Assembly (NCBI RefSeq): GCF_946480185.1
Contig: NZ_CAMLIG010000002.1
Location: 124,001-188,000 of the forward strand
Origin: an uncultured Pedobacter sp.
Lineage (GTDB): Bacteria; Bacteroidota; Bacteroidia; Sphingobacteriales; Sphingobacteriaceae
DNA: 64,000 bases
Direction: 5' to 3'
Shown here piece by piece: positions 18,626-28,070 of this stretch. Position 1 is the stretch's first letter. Each line of letters opens with the position of its first letter. A program made the translations under genes and the position numbers. The notes under the pieces were generated by a model, which saw nothing but the letters and a program-made list of their open reading frames with translations, did not search any database and was not told the DNA's origin.

Positions 18626-19398
18626 TTAAAATATTTATAAGCACCATTATTTTTAGTCTGTTGTTTTGTTCACAGATTAAAGCGCAACAAAGGTTTACCC
18701 AGCAGGGCGAAATAGAGTATGAGAGAAAAGTAAATATGTTTGCTTTGTTAAAGGCCTCAATAACCAAAGAAAACGAGGTTTACATGCAAAAGTATTATGA
18801 CCAATACAAAACCTCTCAACCTCAATTTGTGACTACAAAAAGTATTCTGACTTTTTCCAATGAACAATCACTTTTTAAGGCTGCAGAAGAAGGTGGAACT
18901 CCACCTCAAAATACATTTTCAACATTTCCTGGCGTAACCCAGATTAATATAGTTCATAACAATCTTCTAACCCATAATAGTACCATACAAAAAACTGTAT
19001 TTGAAGAGGTGTTTCTGGTAAAGGATAGCACCAGAAAAATAAAGTGGAAGATAACTGATGAAACACGAGAAATAGCGGGTTATCACTGTAGAAGAGCTAA
19101 TGCGGTTGTAATGGATTCTATTTATGTGGTTGCATTTTACACCGATGAGATTCCGGTTTCTAGCGGTCCTGAATCTTTTACCGGTTTGCCTGGGATGATA
19201 CTTGGTGTAGCGTTGCCGTATGATCATATCAGCTGGTTTGCCACTAAGGTAACGGATAGATCTGTTGATCCAAAAAGTTTGCAAGCACCTGTTAAAGGAA
19301 AGCCTGTTAGCAACGCAACCTTAAAAGAAACCTTACAAAAGGCTTTTAAACAATGGGGGCAACAAGCCCGCTTATATTTTAAGTCATTCATGCTTTAA
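18622..19398 (+). CDS. GLPGLI family protein
   Basis: A 258-residue secreted protein with a signal peptide (residues 1-22, FISTIIFSLLFCSQIKAQ) and the family-naming motif in SFTGLPGMILGVALP near residue 190. The fold is expected to be beta-rich. GLPGLI proteins have no proven function but are regularly encoded next to barrel proteins like the one just upstream, with which this gene is translationally coupled (ATGA overlap). It likely acts in the periplasm or at the outer membrane as a partner of that barrel. Confidence 0.85.
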   Translation: MIKIFISTIIFSLLFCSQIKAQQRFTQQGEIEYERKVNMFALLKASITKENEVYMQKYYDQYKTSQPQFVTTKSILTFSNEQSLFKAAEEGGTPPQNTFSTFPGVTQINIVHNNLLTHNSTIQKTVFEEVFLVKDSTRKIKWKITDETREIAGYHCRRANAVVMDSIYVVAFYTDEIPVSSGPESFTGLPGMILGVALPYDHISWFATKVTDRSVDPKSLQAPVKGKPVSNATLKETLQKAFKQWGQQARLYFKSFML

Positions 19399-19462
19399 AG
19401 AAACTGACAATCCTTTATTCTTAATTGGTTTGTATTTTGTTATAAACTCACAAAAAAATATT

Positions 19463-19651
19463 ATGATAACCGATAAAGACAAGGACGATATTCAAAAAGG
19501 CAAAAAATTGATCGAAGAGCAAGTTGAAGAAACTAAAAAGTTAGATCTTGGTTTGGATGCTGATGGTTCTTCTAAAGGGAGTCAGGAGCCTAACTCTAAG
19601 TTCGATGGATTTATCAATGAAAATGATTTACCGAGATTGGGTGATAAGTAA
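19463..19651 (+). CDS. Small hydrophilic hypothetical protein
   Basis: A 62-residue, highly charged protein beginning MITDKDKDDIQKGKKLIEEQ and ending with NENDLPRLGDK. The reading frame extends 11 codons further upstream, but the ATG at 19463 follows an A-rich leader and gives the sensible start. It has no membrane segment or known motif; the C-terminal NDLPRLGD looks like a conserved short tail. It is the last chromosomal gene before the tRNA-Asn island. I do not recognise it. Confidence 0.55.
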   Translation: MITDKDKDDIQKGKKLIEEQVEETKKLDLGLDADGSSKGSQEPNSKFDGFINENDLPRLGDK

Positions 19652-19688
19652 AGAGGATTAAATTTCATTAACAGATAATTTTAATCAA

Positions 19689-19720
19689 AAAAAAGCCTCA
19701 CATTTCTGTAAAGCTTTTTT
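19689..19720 (-). terminator. Probable ancestral terminator of tRNA-Asn, now at island left edge
   Basis: Read leftward, GCTTTACA pairs with TGTGAGGC around a GAAA loop, flanked by an A run and followed by eight T. It abuts the 3' end of the tRNA-Asn fragment, where a tRNA terminator is expected, but the intact gene is now 18 kb away. Confidence 0.75.
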
Positions 19721-19766
19721 GCTCCCAAGCCTGGGCTCGAACCAGGGACCCTCTGATTAACAGTCA
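19721..19766. repeat. Left attachment site: 46-bp fragment of tRNA-Asn
   Basis: Identical over 46 bases to 38085-38130, which covers the anticodon loop through the 3' end of the intact tRNA-Asn. The fragment lacks the 5' half (D arm and acceptor strand), so it is an att remnant and not a tRNA gene. Confidence 0.95.
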
Positions 19767-19886
19767 ATTTCCACGTATTTCTTTTGTTATCTCTTACTTT
19801 CATTTCTTTGTTTAAACCGCTTTAAAGTGGTTTTTTGGTATTTATTCTTACTTTTATTTTCCTTTTTATAGTGTTTATTTAGTCAA

Positions 19887-19907
19887 TTGTATGTATATTG
19901 TATGTAT
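19887..19907. repeat. Left arm-type repeat pair, probable integrase binding sites
   Basis: TTGTATGTAT occurs at 19887-19896 and 19898-19907 with a one-base spacer. The same pair with the same spacing is found near the right end at 38016-38036. It lies between att and the integrase start, as arm sites of tyrosine recombinases do. Confidence 0.7.
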
Positions 19908-19949
19908 AATAATTAGAGATAATAACCTGTAAAATAGAAATATAAAGCT

Positions 19950-21185
19950 ATGTTTGGCACTACTACCGCTATAATTCACGATAAAAGAATCAAACGCAAA
20001 GATGATAAATTTGCTGTAAAGTTGCGAATCACCCATCAAAGGGAACAAAAATATTTCCCTTTAAACGTTTACCTGTTACCCGAAGAGTGGGAAAAAACGC
20101 AATCGGAAAAAGCCAAAGGAGACTATAAAAAGCACAAACTATATTTCAACAAGATCGAGAAAAAGGCGATAGACATTATAGATCATCTGCCCCAGTTCTC
20201 ATTTCAGGCATTTGAAAAAGCTTTCAATCAAAAAACTGACAAGGTAAAAGATGTATTTTATTATTTTGAAGCTTATCTAGTTTCACTAAAAAAGGAAAAC
20301 AGAAGTGGCACTGAAAGCAGTTACAGATGTGCTTTAAACAGCGTCAAGAGCTTCAATGACTCCAAGAACAGGAAGAATCTCCCCTTCTCTGAAATAACGC
20401 CAGAATGGCTACAAAGCTACGAGAACTGGATGGTTAAATCAGGCAGAAGCATTACCAGCGTTGGGATATATTTGAGAAGTTTAAGAACCATCTTAAACCA
20501 GGCTATCGAGGATGGCATCACAACTAAAGAGTTTTACCCATTCGGCAAAAGAAAATATGTTATCCCTGCTGGCAACAATATCAAGAAAGCCCTCACAATA
20601 GCAGATGTTCAGAAAGTGGTTGAATATGTACCAACAACTGTTGCAGAAGAAAAAGCAAAAGATTTTTGGGTATTAAGTTATTTATGCAATGGTGCAAATA
20701 TGAAGGATTTAGCGCTACTAAAAGGAACTGATGTGGATGATAAAAGAATAGTGTTTGTAAGAGCTAAAACTGCCCGTACAACCAAGCAAAATTTGAAACC
20801 AATAGTTGTGATGATGTTGCCAGAGATAAAAGCTATTATAAAAAAATGGGGCATCAATAAAGATAACAATGGCTTTTTATTCGGCATCTTAGAACTTGAA
20901 GACAACTCTGAAACCCAGTTAAAGAAAGTAAGGCACTTTATTAAAACCAACAACAAATACATGAAGCGTATTGGCGTTACGTTAGGCTTTGATTTAAAGC
21001 TTACAAGCTACTCTGCCCGTCATTCGTTCGCAACAGTGCTTAAACGTTCTGGTGCGCCTATAGAGTTTATATCAGAGAGTTTAGGGCACAAGGATTTAAG
21101 AACTACAGAAAGCTACTTAGATAGTTTTGAGGATGATGTTAAAGAATCTTTTCAAAAGCAACTGCTTAATTTTTCAAAAACATGA
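19950..21185 (+). CDS. Tyrosine recombinase (island integrase)
   Basis: A 411-residue site-specific recombinase. An Arm-type N-terminal domain (residues 1-95, RIKRKDDKFAVKLRITHQRE) is followed by the SAM-like core-binding domain (about 105-205) and a catalytic domain (210-400). Visible catalytic residues are K in RAKTART, R-x-x-H in TSYSARHSFATVLK, the second H in LGHKDLRTTESYL and the nucleophile Y in the same segment. At the first arginine position the motif reads CNGANMKDLALL, so Asn replaces the canonical Arg, a feature of many Bacteroidota recombinases. It should catalyse insertion into and excision from the tRNA-Asn gene. It is encoded 183 bp inside the left att site. Confidence 0.93.
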   Translation: MFGTTTAIIHDKRIKRKDDKFAVKLRITHQREQKYFPLNVYLLPEEWEKTQSEKAKGDYKKHKLYFNKIEKKAIDIIDHLPQFSFQAFEKAFNQKTDKVKDVFYYFEAYLVSLKKENRSGTESSYRCALNSVKSFNDSKNRKNLPFSEITPEWLQSYENWMVKSGRSITSVGIYLRSLRTILNQAIEDGITTKEFYPFGKRKYVIPAGNNIKKALTIADVQKVVEYVPTTVAEEKAKDFWVLSYLCNGANMKDLALLKGTDVDDKRIVFVRAKTARTTKQNLKPIVVMMLPEIKAIIKKWGINKDNNGFLFGILELEDNSETQLKKVRHFIKTNNKYMKRIGVTLGFDLKLTSYSARHSFATVLKRSGAPIEFISESLGHKDLRTTESYLDSFEDDVKESFQKQLLNFSKT

Positions 21186-21255
21186 AAAGTTTATATTGAC
21201 CTGACTATCTTTAACTAGCTATTTCAATTACTACTTTACCAATATTAATGTCCAC

Positions 21256-23268
21256 ATGAATAATGATATTATCGCTCAATTAAAATCTCATTTTGACACA
21301 TTTTACAAGGATGCAACTGATAATGCTTTAAAGCGATTTAATTTATTCAAAACAAATATCGAAAATCTAACGGTAGAGGAACAGATAATCAAACTCATTT
21401 CAGAAGAACAAGAGGTTAAAACCGAAGAAATCACACTAGAAAAAAGGGAATACAAAGAATTATCTTCCAATATTGGCTGGCTGTTTAAATGTTTTACCAA
21501 TAGATTTCTGATTTATAATGTAGATGACTCTGAAAATGCTTCAAAAGGAATCGTTCTTGGTCTATATGAAGACAAACTTGGAGACCTATTTCATACCTTA
21601 CGTAAAGGTTTACAAAAATATACCTTTGAAGATTTCATATCTGGTAAAGAAGACAAGCTATTTAAAATACTATATAAAAAATCCCCAACTGTTAGTCATC
21701 AAGATTTCTTAAAAATTCATACATGGCAAAACAAATATTTTTCCGATTTAACAGAGCTTCAACGATTAATAATGGTAAATAATTTCAGAAATTCCACTGA
21801 CATTAAAAATTACCATGAAGAATTGAGAATTGAAATTAGTCTATGTAATCATATTTACAATTCCAGTAATTTAACCCCAGAGTTAATAGTTCAATCATTT
21901 AAAAAACTTAAAGGATTAAGAGAGTATGATTTTTCATCAATAGATAATCTAGAGTTTGCTGTGATCTTTGAAAATCATATAAAAAGCGAGTCAATTCCTT
22001 TTAATTTTTTAAACCCACAAACGCTATTACCCTTAATAGAAACCTATACGAGAACCCAATCAGCAAAATTACTTAGTCATCCAGCACTAATCTTTCACTC
22101 CATTAATTTATATAGGATGTGGCTTGAAACTGTTGTAAATGACTTTGTTGATTATAAAGATGACCTAAACCCTTCCTACGGCAATATATTATCACATTGC
22201 AAAGAGAATGGACTAAAAAATGCTGATGATTTCATTGTTTTTTTTAATACCCAACATGGGTCGTTACCTGAAAAAGGCAGTGCCTACAAACGGATTTTAC
22301 ATCAATATTCAAATCAATTTCGCCAATCGCTAAACAATCTTCCCCATCTCCAATATTACAACTTCTTATATAACCGGGAAGTGCTTGAGACAATTCTAAC
22401 ACAGCTTTATTTTGTAGATAACCGCCCTTGGGATGAATATGAAACATTAACATTAAGTTTCGAACTAGACAAAAAAATAAATTTTATAATTAGTAAGTTA
22501 TCTGAAGTTTATGGCAATCAAACTTTTTTAGAGGATGGAGACAATACATATAAAGAATTAATTGATATGAATTATATGACACAAGAACTCTTTTTAGATT
22601 CAGATTTGTTAGTAAAGTTTAAACAGAGTTTAAGTGAATTCAAAAAGAACAAGTTTTCGGAAAGAATACCAAAACATTTTATTTTTAAAAACCTTAGCGA
22701 AAGCATTAGTGAAATCTTTAACGAAGCCATAAATAGATTACAAGAAGCTTTAGACACAAGTCCAATCAGTGGAAAAATATTTTATATTCAAGATAGGCTA
22801 AGAGATTTACGTAAAGAAGAACTAAATGCTAAACGCAAGGACTCGCCTATTGGTAATTTCCATTCATATTTTAAAAAGTTTTTAGATATTGAAGCAGAAT
22901 ACTTAAAACAAACCGTTCAAAGTGAATCCAAGCTCACAACCACAACTCTATTTATTGAAGAACAAACTGATAACCAAACAAATTCTTTGACTGCTCAAAA
23001 GCCAACCAAACTCAAAACCAAACTTTCAGTTCCTCAGCTTGCATACTTTTTTAAAGCCTTAGTGGCCGAAGATTTCTTTGAGTTCAAAACTAAAAAAGAG
23101 ATTTATGATTTCATATCTGTAAACTTTTCTTCCAAGGGTTCTGAAGATATTAGCGAAAATAGTATTAAAAACAAATATGAACAACCAAAGTTGGAGGACG
23201 TAGATTTTTTACATCATAAATTCATAAACCTATGCCAGACAGCTAAAAAAGACAAAGATAATTTATAG
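21256..23268 (+). CDS. Uncharacterised 670-residue protein with RteC-like C-terminus
   Basis: A long, mostly helical, soluble protein with no signal peptide. I do not recognise residues 1-590. The last 70 residues (LSVPQLAYFFKALVAEDFFE, then SEDISENSIKNKYEQP) have the pattern seen at the end of RteC-type regulators of Bacteroidota conjugative transposons: a short helical domain followed by a DNA-binding-like unit. It lies 70 bp after the integrase in the same direction, a usual place for an excision or transfer regulator. A regulatory role is inferred from that context and the C-terminal pattern only. Confidence 0.55.
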   Translation: MNNDIIAQLKSHFDTFYKDATDNALKRFNLFKTNIENLTVEEQIIKLISEEQEVKTEEITLEKREYKELSSNIGWLFKCFTNRFLIYNVDDSENASKGIVLGLYEDKLGDLFHTLRKGLQKYTFEDFISGKEDKLFKILYKKSPTVSHQDFLKIHTWQNKYFSDLTELQRLIMVNNFRNSTDIKNYHEELRIEISLCNHIYNSSNLTPELIVQSFKKLKGLREYDFSSIDNLEFAVIFENHIKSESIPFNFLNPQTLLPLIETYTRTQSAKLLSHPALIFHSINLYRMWLETVVNDFVDYKDDLNPSYGNILSHCKENGLKNADDFIVFFNTQHGSLPEKGSAYKRILHQYSNQFRQSLNNLPHLQYYNFLYNREVLETILTQLYFVDNRPWDEYETLTLSFELDKKINFIISKLSEVYGNQTFLEDGDNTYKELIDMNYMTQELFLDSDLLVKFKQSLSEFKKNKFSERIPKHFIFKNLSESISEIFNEAINRLQEALDTSPISGKIFYIQDRLRDLRKEELNAKRKDSPIGNFHSYFKKFLDIEAEYLKQTVQSESKLTTTTLFIEEQTDNQTNSLTAQKPTKLKTKLSVPQLAYFFKALVAEDFFEFKTKKEIYDFISVNFSSKGSEDISENSIKNKYEQPKLEDVDFLHHKFINLCQTAKKDKDNL

Positions 23269-23381
23269 CATCAAAATGCTGTAAATCAACATTTTAACTA
23301 AGGGTTGCGCAACCCCCCGCAACTGTTTTACTTGCTCTAAACTGCACACCTTAGCTCTTGTTAAACAAACAAAAGCAAATT

Positions 23382-23681
23382 ATGTCAGAATTAGAACTCA
23401 TCACCAAACTAGCAAACATCGAACAGATGTTGCAAAACCAGAACATGCTTCAAAAGCAAGTTTTGAATTTCAATGAAGCCTCAATCTTCTTAGAGGTTTC
23501 ACATTCCCATTTGTATAAACTTACAAGTACAAACGCCATCCCATTTTACAAGCCAACAGGTAAAAAACTTTACTTCCAAAGAGAAGAGATTGAAGCTTGG
23601 CTTCTGCAAAACAGGTTTAAAAGCAATTCAGAAATAGAACAAGAAGCTGATAATTTTAAAATTGGAACCAAGACTTTTTAA
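23382..23681 (+). CDS. Helix-turn-helix (excisionase-like) DNA-binding protein
   Basis: A 99-residue protein starting MSELELITKLANIEQMLQNQ, a short coiled coil. A winged helix-turn-helix follows: LNFNEASIFLEVSHSHLYKL, then IPFYKPTGKKLYFQREEIEAWL. This is the helix_turn_helix_17/MerR-excisionase pattern of Bacteroidota mobile elements, which usually controls excision or bends att DNA. The ATG at 23382 is chosen over an upstream frame start because it begins the conserved leader. It is followed one base later by a second, related small gene. Confidence 0.82.
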   Translation: MSELELITKLANIEQMLQNQNMLQKQVLNFNEASIFLEVSHSHLYKLTSTNAIPFYKPTGKKLYFQREEIEAWLLQNRFKSNSEIEQEADNFKIGTKTF

Positions 23682-23682
23682 G

Positions 23683-23979
23683 ATGAAAATACTTTCAGAA
23701 AAAGAATACCAAGAAATCATTTCAAGGCTAAATGATTTAGAACAGCAAGCAAAAGACAATCAAAAATCTCCACAAGAAGTATTTTATGATAATCAAGAGT
23801 TTTTGCTGGTAATGCACATTAGCAAGCGTACAGCACAAAAATGGAGAAATGACAATTTAATTGCCTACTCTCAGGTAGAAGGTAAAATCTATTATAAGCA
23901 CACGGATGTTTTGGAAATGTTGAATAGAAACCACAAACCAGCTTTTAAAAAAAAGGAAAGTTTGGATGTTTCTCACTAG
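23683..23979 (+). CDS. Second helix-turn-helix DNA-binding protein
   Basis: A 98-residue protein starting MKILSEKEYQEIISRLNDLE, again a coiled-coil leader. The helix-turn-helix segment is FLLVMHISKRTAQKWRNDNL, then YSQVEGKIYYKHTDVLEML. Pairs of such proteins, one excisionase-like and one repressor-like, are typical after the integrase of Bacteroidota elements. The start at 23683 directly follows the stop of the previous gene, so the two are probably coupled. It is distinct in sequence from the first copy, so this is not a recent duplication. Confidence 0.78.
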   Translation: MKILSEKEYQEIISRLNDLEQQAKDNQKSPQEVFYDNQEFLLVMHISKRTAQKWRNDNLIAYSQVEGKIYYKHTDVLEMLNRNHKPAFKKKESLDVSH

Positions 23980-24017
23980 TACCAGTAGACCTATGCCTTT
24001 TTGCGACTATCAACAAT

Positions 24018-24692
24018 TTGAAACAAACAGTAATTATGTTTTTATGGTTGAAGTTGTTATTTCCTGAGGGAAAATATAAGCAGACACCAGACCTTAATAA
24101 ACTGCTGAGATATCTAACAAAGTACAAAATGCAGAGAAGTCTGGATGACCATATCAGTAAGCTTTTAGAATTGAGATGGATTACTTACAACAGCGTCACT
24201 GATTACTACTTAATTAGCTCGTACAAGCAATTAAAACTAAGATATGAATGGAAGAGTAAGTTGGGCGCAGAAATCATCCCAGAGAACCTAAAATCAACCA
24301 ATGGATTTTATGGCGCTATACTATACGCAAGGCTATATAGAAACATTAGGAGCAAGGAAAAAACAGGGAGGCTCGTGTCCTCAAAGGGTGGCACCTATAC
24401 AAACTTTCCTGTCCTTTCTCCTTCTGATAATCACAAACCAATTGCCACCACAGGAGTAAACAAGATTTTCCCAGAAATAAGTATCATATCAGCTTCCCGT
24501 TTGAAAAACTCAGCCAAAGCCTGTAAGCTATTGTCTGTCAAAAAAAATTACTTAGATTTAAACCTTGATGCTAAATACTTACCCCACGTTCAAAAGCTGA
24601 CAAATCAGGTAAAAATTAAAGACGGGAGACTATATTTGCAACAGATTGATACCGTTTTGCCCTTTATTCAACTTAAACGTCGTAGAAACTGA
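24018..24692 (+). CDS. Hypothetical protein of mobile-element type
   Basis: A basic, 218-224-residue protein. The longest frame starts at a TTG (24018), but the ATG at 24036 (MFLWLKLLFPEGKYKQ) is an equally likely start. It contains a possible winged-helix segment in the first 70 residues (DLNKLLRYLTKYKMQRSLDD, LLELRWITYNSVTDYYLIS), like small replication or regulatory proteins of Bacteroidota elements. The remainder is lysine-rich with no recognised motif. It lies downstream of the two helix-turn-helix genes and just before the cassette. I do not recognise the family. Confidence 0.6.
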   Translation: MKQTVIMFLWLKLLFPEGKYKQTPDLNKLLRYLTKYKMQRSLDDHISKLLELRWITYNSVTDYYLISSYKQLKLRYEWKSKLGAEIIPENLKSTNGFYGAILYARLYRNIRSKEKTGRLVSSKGGTYTNFPVLSPSDNHKPIATTGVNKIFPEISIISASRLKNSAKACKLLSVKKNYLDLNLDAKYLPHVQKLTNQVKIKDGRLYLQQIDTVLPFIQLKRRRN

Positions 24693-24788
24693 TAACATAT
24701 TGAAGGGTTATAAGGGAAACATACTATAGGTTGGAATAAAGGATAGGTTTTAGGCAAGCCTCGATATAATTACTTTTAAATTTTTTTA

Positions 24789-27700
24789 ATGTCAACTAAG
24801 TTTTTTACAAATGAAAATGAGAATACCCTTTTAAGCAAAATAGAAGGAATTTTTAAATACCGTAACATCCATTTTTTTGATGCGTTAGTAGGCTACTTTA
24901 GAGCATCTGGATATTTCAGGATAAGACCTTTTGTAGATAAAGCAGAAGAGATTAGAATACTAGTAGGTATTAATATCGATAATCTAATTTACGAAGCAAA
25001 TAGAAGAGGGCTACTATTTATTGAAGACCCTGGCAAAAGCAGAGAAGACTTCTTTCTTGAATTAAAAGCTAATATCCAAGAAGCAGAGTATGACAAAGAA
25101 GTTGAAGATGGAATGATGCAGATGATTGAAGATTTAGTTACTGGTAAAATAAAAATACGAGTACATCCAAAACAAAATCTTCATGCCAAAATTTATATTT
25201 TTAGGGAAAAAGAAAAACATAACCATGGCTATGGTTCTGTAATTACTGGTTCCAGTAATCTTACCGATAATGGGCTATCTAGAAATTTTGAATTTAATGT
25301 CGAGGTAAGAGAAAATACCGATATTGAGTTTGCAACAGAAACTTTTGACAGACTATGGAGCGAAAGCGTAGAAGTAGGGAATGAATTTGTAGAAAAACTG
25401 AAAAAAGAAACATATTTGAATGACGACTTCACACCATTTGAAGTTTATATGAAATTCTTAATTGAATATTTCGGTCGGAGTATTGATTTTGATCCTAATT
25501 CAATTCAAGATTTGCCACAAGGATTCAAAAAGTTGTCTTATCAAGTAGATGCGGTAGCCGATGGTTACAGTAAAATGATGAAGCACCATGGGTTCTTTTT
25601 ATCAGATGTGGTTGGTCTAGGTAAAACAATCGTTGCCACATTAATTGCAAAAAAGTTTTTTTATACCAATGGCTTTCCATCCTATTTATCACGCACACTA
25701 ATTATTTGTCCTCCTGCAATTAAAGAAAACTGGGAAGATACTTTATCTAAGTTTGGGTTACATAACTACAAAATAGTAACCTCCGGTAGCTTACATAGAA
25801 TTAATAAACAGCATGACTACGACTTAATTATTGTTGATGAAGCACATAAATTTAGAAGTGACAGTGCAGAAATGTATTTCCATTTGCAGAATATATGTAA
25901 ATCACATACCAGAAAAAAACTTACAGACGATACCTACGAACAAAAAAGAGTGATGCTCATTTCCGCTACACCCTTAAATAATAAACCCGAAGATATTGCA
26001 AACCTTGTTTATCTATTTCAAGATGCAAAAAGCTCTACATTAGAAACTGGAAACCTTCAACATTTCTTTCGTGGTCAAATTGATGCTTACAAAAAATTAA
26101 AAGCAGAATCGGACATTCAAAAAGTTACAGCAGGTGTAAAAAGTATTTATGAAAAAATAAGAGTTAAAGTAATAGAACCCCTTACGGTACGTAGAACCCG
26201 AACAGACCTTTCAGAAAATGAGGAATATGCAAAAGACTTAAAAGAACAAGGAGTTGTTTTTCCGGCAGTAAATAAGCCCGAAAAGATTTTTTATCAATTA
26301 GATGAGCATCTAGATAAAGTGTATGACAAAACAATTCTATACTTAAGTCATCCAACGAAAGGATTGACCTATAACCGTTATCAAGCAATCAAATATTTAA
26401 AGCCTCATAAAAAAGCAAAATATCAAAAGGCAGATATGATTTCTACCCAGTTAGCTTTCATTATGAAAACAATGCTGGTAAAACGTATTGACAGCAGTTT
26501 TTTCGCATTTAAAAAATCTTTGGGGCGTTTTTCTGATGCTACTAATGCAATGGTGCAAATGTTCAAAAACAATAGAATTTATATTGCACCAAATTACAAT
26601 GTAAGTGAGTATATAAACAATGACAAGGAGGAGGAGTTAATTACTCTCTTAACCGAGTTAAAGGACACGGACCCGACTATAGAAATCTGTACAAAAGAAG
26701 ACTTTGAACCCAACTTTATAAAGGGCCTGGAAAATGACAAGGAACTATTGGAAGAGTTGGTAATAGAATGGGCAAAAATAACTTACGACCCAAAACTTGA
26801 TGAATTTAAGAAATATCTTAACACCAGGCTGTTCGACAAAAAAATAAATAGAGAAGAAAAATTAGTAATTTTTTCTGAATCCAAAGAGACAATAACCTAT
26901 TTGTTTGAAGAGCTCCGAAAAGCAAACTTTGATAAAATATTAGTAGTTGACAGCAAAAACCGAAAAGAGAAATTCCCTTTTGTCAAAGCTAATTTTGATG
27001 CAAACATTCCGTTAACTGATCAAAAAGATGATTTCAACATTGTAATTAGTACTGAAGTATTAGCCGAAGGTGTTAATATGCACAGGGCAAATATCATTGT
27101 TAATTATGACACACCGTGGAACAGTACTAAACTGATGCAAAGGATTGGGCGTGTCAATCGTATTGGCTCTAAAGCCAATAATATTTACATATTTAATTTT
27201 TTTCCAACTGCTAAAGTTAATAGTGACATAGAATTAGAGAAAAAAGCAATTATGAAATTGCAGGCATTTCATAGTGCTTTAGGCGAGGACAGTCAGATAT
27301 ATTCACCAGACGAAATAACAGAGAGTTTTGGTTTATTTGATAAAAACGTAAATGAAGAGAAGGATGAAAAGTTAAGAATACTGTTAGAGCTACGCAAATT
27401 CAAAAAGGACAATCCAGACCTTTTTAAACAAATCAAAAATATGCCTATGAGAGCAAGGGTAGGCAGAAAAAGCCCCGTTCTAAAAGGAGCTACCATTACT
27501 TTTATAAGAAACGAAAAAAGGGATGCTTTTTTATTGGTAAAGGAGAATGAAATAATAGACGAGTTGACCTTCCTACAAGCAGAAAAAGAATACTATGCGA
27601 AAGTTACAGAAAAGGCAATTCCATTGTGCGTAAACCACCATGCTCAAGTTCAAAGTGCTATAAAGCTGTTTGCTGATAAAATGGAAGATGAAAAAAGCAA

Positions 27701-28055
27701 AGATCGGAAAATAGATACTACACAAGGTCCTAATGAAAAAAGAGCATTAAGTTTCTTAGACGCTGTCATCAACATCGCAATTGCTAATGTTATCGAAAAG
27801 GAATTACTTCAAAACGCAAAATCGGCAATTCGTTTAGGTAGATTTCAAAAGCTCCAAAGAGACATAAACAAGTTAGCCAAAGCAATAAAGGTTGCACCTT
27901 TAAAGCCAGCTATTTTATTAGAGGAGGTTATAAAAATCTTAAATAAATATCCCTTGCAAACCATTGAAGATGAAACTGTGCAAACTTTTAAACCTATTTA
28001 TAATGTAAAAGAGTTTAAGCCTGAAATAATTATTAGCGAAAGTTTCGATAACTAA
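24789..28055 (+). CDS. PLD-nuclease-like domain fused to SNF2-type SF2 helicase
   Basis: A 1088-residue fusion. Residues about 10-205 form a phospholipase-D-like domain with one H-x-K motif (LHAKIYIF near 138, then GSVITGSSNLTDNGL). Such domains are nuclease-like and usually dimerise to complete the site. The SF2 helicase follows: LSYQVDAV, Walker A SDVVGLGKTIVATLIA, DLIIVDEAHKFR, MLISATPLNN, and C-terminal VVISTEVLAEGVNMHRANII and LMQRIGRVNRIG. This is the SNF2/RapA-like arrangement of double-stranded DNA translocases. It is the first gene of the cassette, 15 bp before the methyltransferase. Translocation plus cleavage of foreign DNA is inferred. Confidence 0.88.
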   Translation: MSTKFFTNENENTLLSKIEGIFKYRNIHFFDALVGYFRASGYFRIRPFVDKAEEIRILVGINIDNLIYEANRRGLLFIEDPGKSREDFFLELKANIQEAEYDKEVEDGMMQMIEDLVTGKIKIRVHPKQNLHAKIYIFREKEKHNHGYGSVITGSSNLTDNGLSRNFEFNVEVRENTDIEFATETFDRLWSESVEVGNEFVEKLKKETYLNDDFTPFEVYMKFLIEYFGRSIDFDPNSIQDLPQGFKKLSYQVDAVADGYSKMMKHHGFFLSDVVGLGKTIVATLIAKKFFYTNGFPSYLSRTLIICPPAIKENWEDTLSKFGLHNYKIVTSGSLHRINKQHDYDLIIVDEAHKFRSDSAEMYFHLQNICKSHTRKKLTDDTYEQKRVMLISATPLNNKPEDIANLVYLFQDAKSSTLETGNLQHFFRGQIDAYKKLKAESDIQKVTAGVKSIYEKIRVKVIEPLTVRRTRTDLSENEEYAKDLKEQGVVFPAVNKPEKIFYQLDEHLDKVYDKTILYLSHPTKGLTYNRYQAIKYLKPHKKAKYQKADMISTQLAFIMKTMLVKRIDSSFFAFKKSLGRFSDATNAMVQMFKNNRIYIAPNYNVSEYINNDKEEELITLLTELKDTDPTIEICTKEDFEPNFIKGLENDKELLEELVIEWAKITYDPKLDEFKKYLNTRLFDKKINREEKLVIFSESKETITYLFEELRKANFDKILVVDSKNRKEKFPFVKANFDANIPLTDQKDDFNIVISTEVLAEGVNMHRANIIVNYDTPWNSTKLMQRIGRVNRIGSKANNIYIFNFFPTAKVNSDIELEKKAIMKLQAFHSALGEDSQIYSPDEITESFGLFDKNVNEEKDEKLRILLELRKFKKDNPDLFKQIKNMPMRARVGRKSPVLKGATITFIRNEKRDAFLLVKENEIIDELTFLQAEKEYYAKVTEKAIPLCVNHHAQVQSAIKLFADKMEDEKSKDRKIDTTQGPNEKRALSFLDAVINIAIANVIEKELLQNAKSAIRLGRFQKLQRDINKLAKAIKVAPLKPAILLEEVIKILNKYPLQTIEDETVQTFKPIYNVKEFKPEIIISESFDN

Positions 28056-28070
28056 GTAAAACTTTAATAA

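Noticed and set aside
19721..19766. Second tRNA-Asn gene
   Set aside because: Only the 3' 46 bases are present; the D arm and 5' acceptor strand are missing, so it is an attachment remnant.
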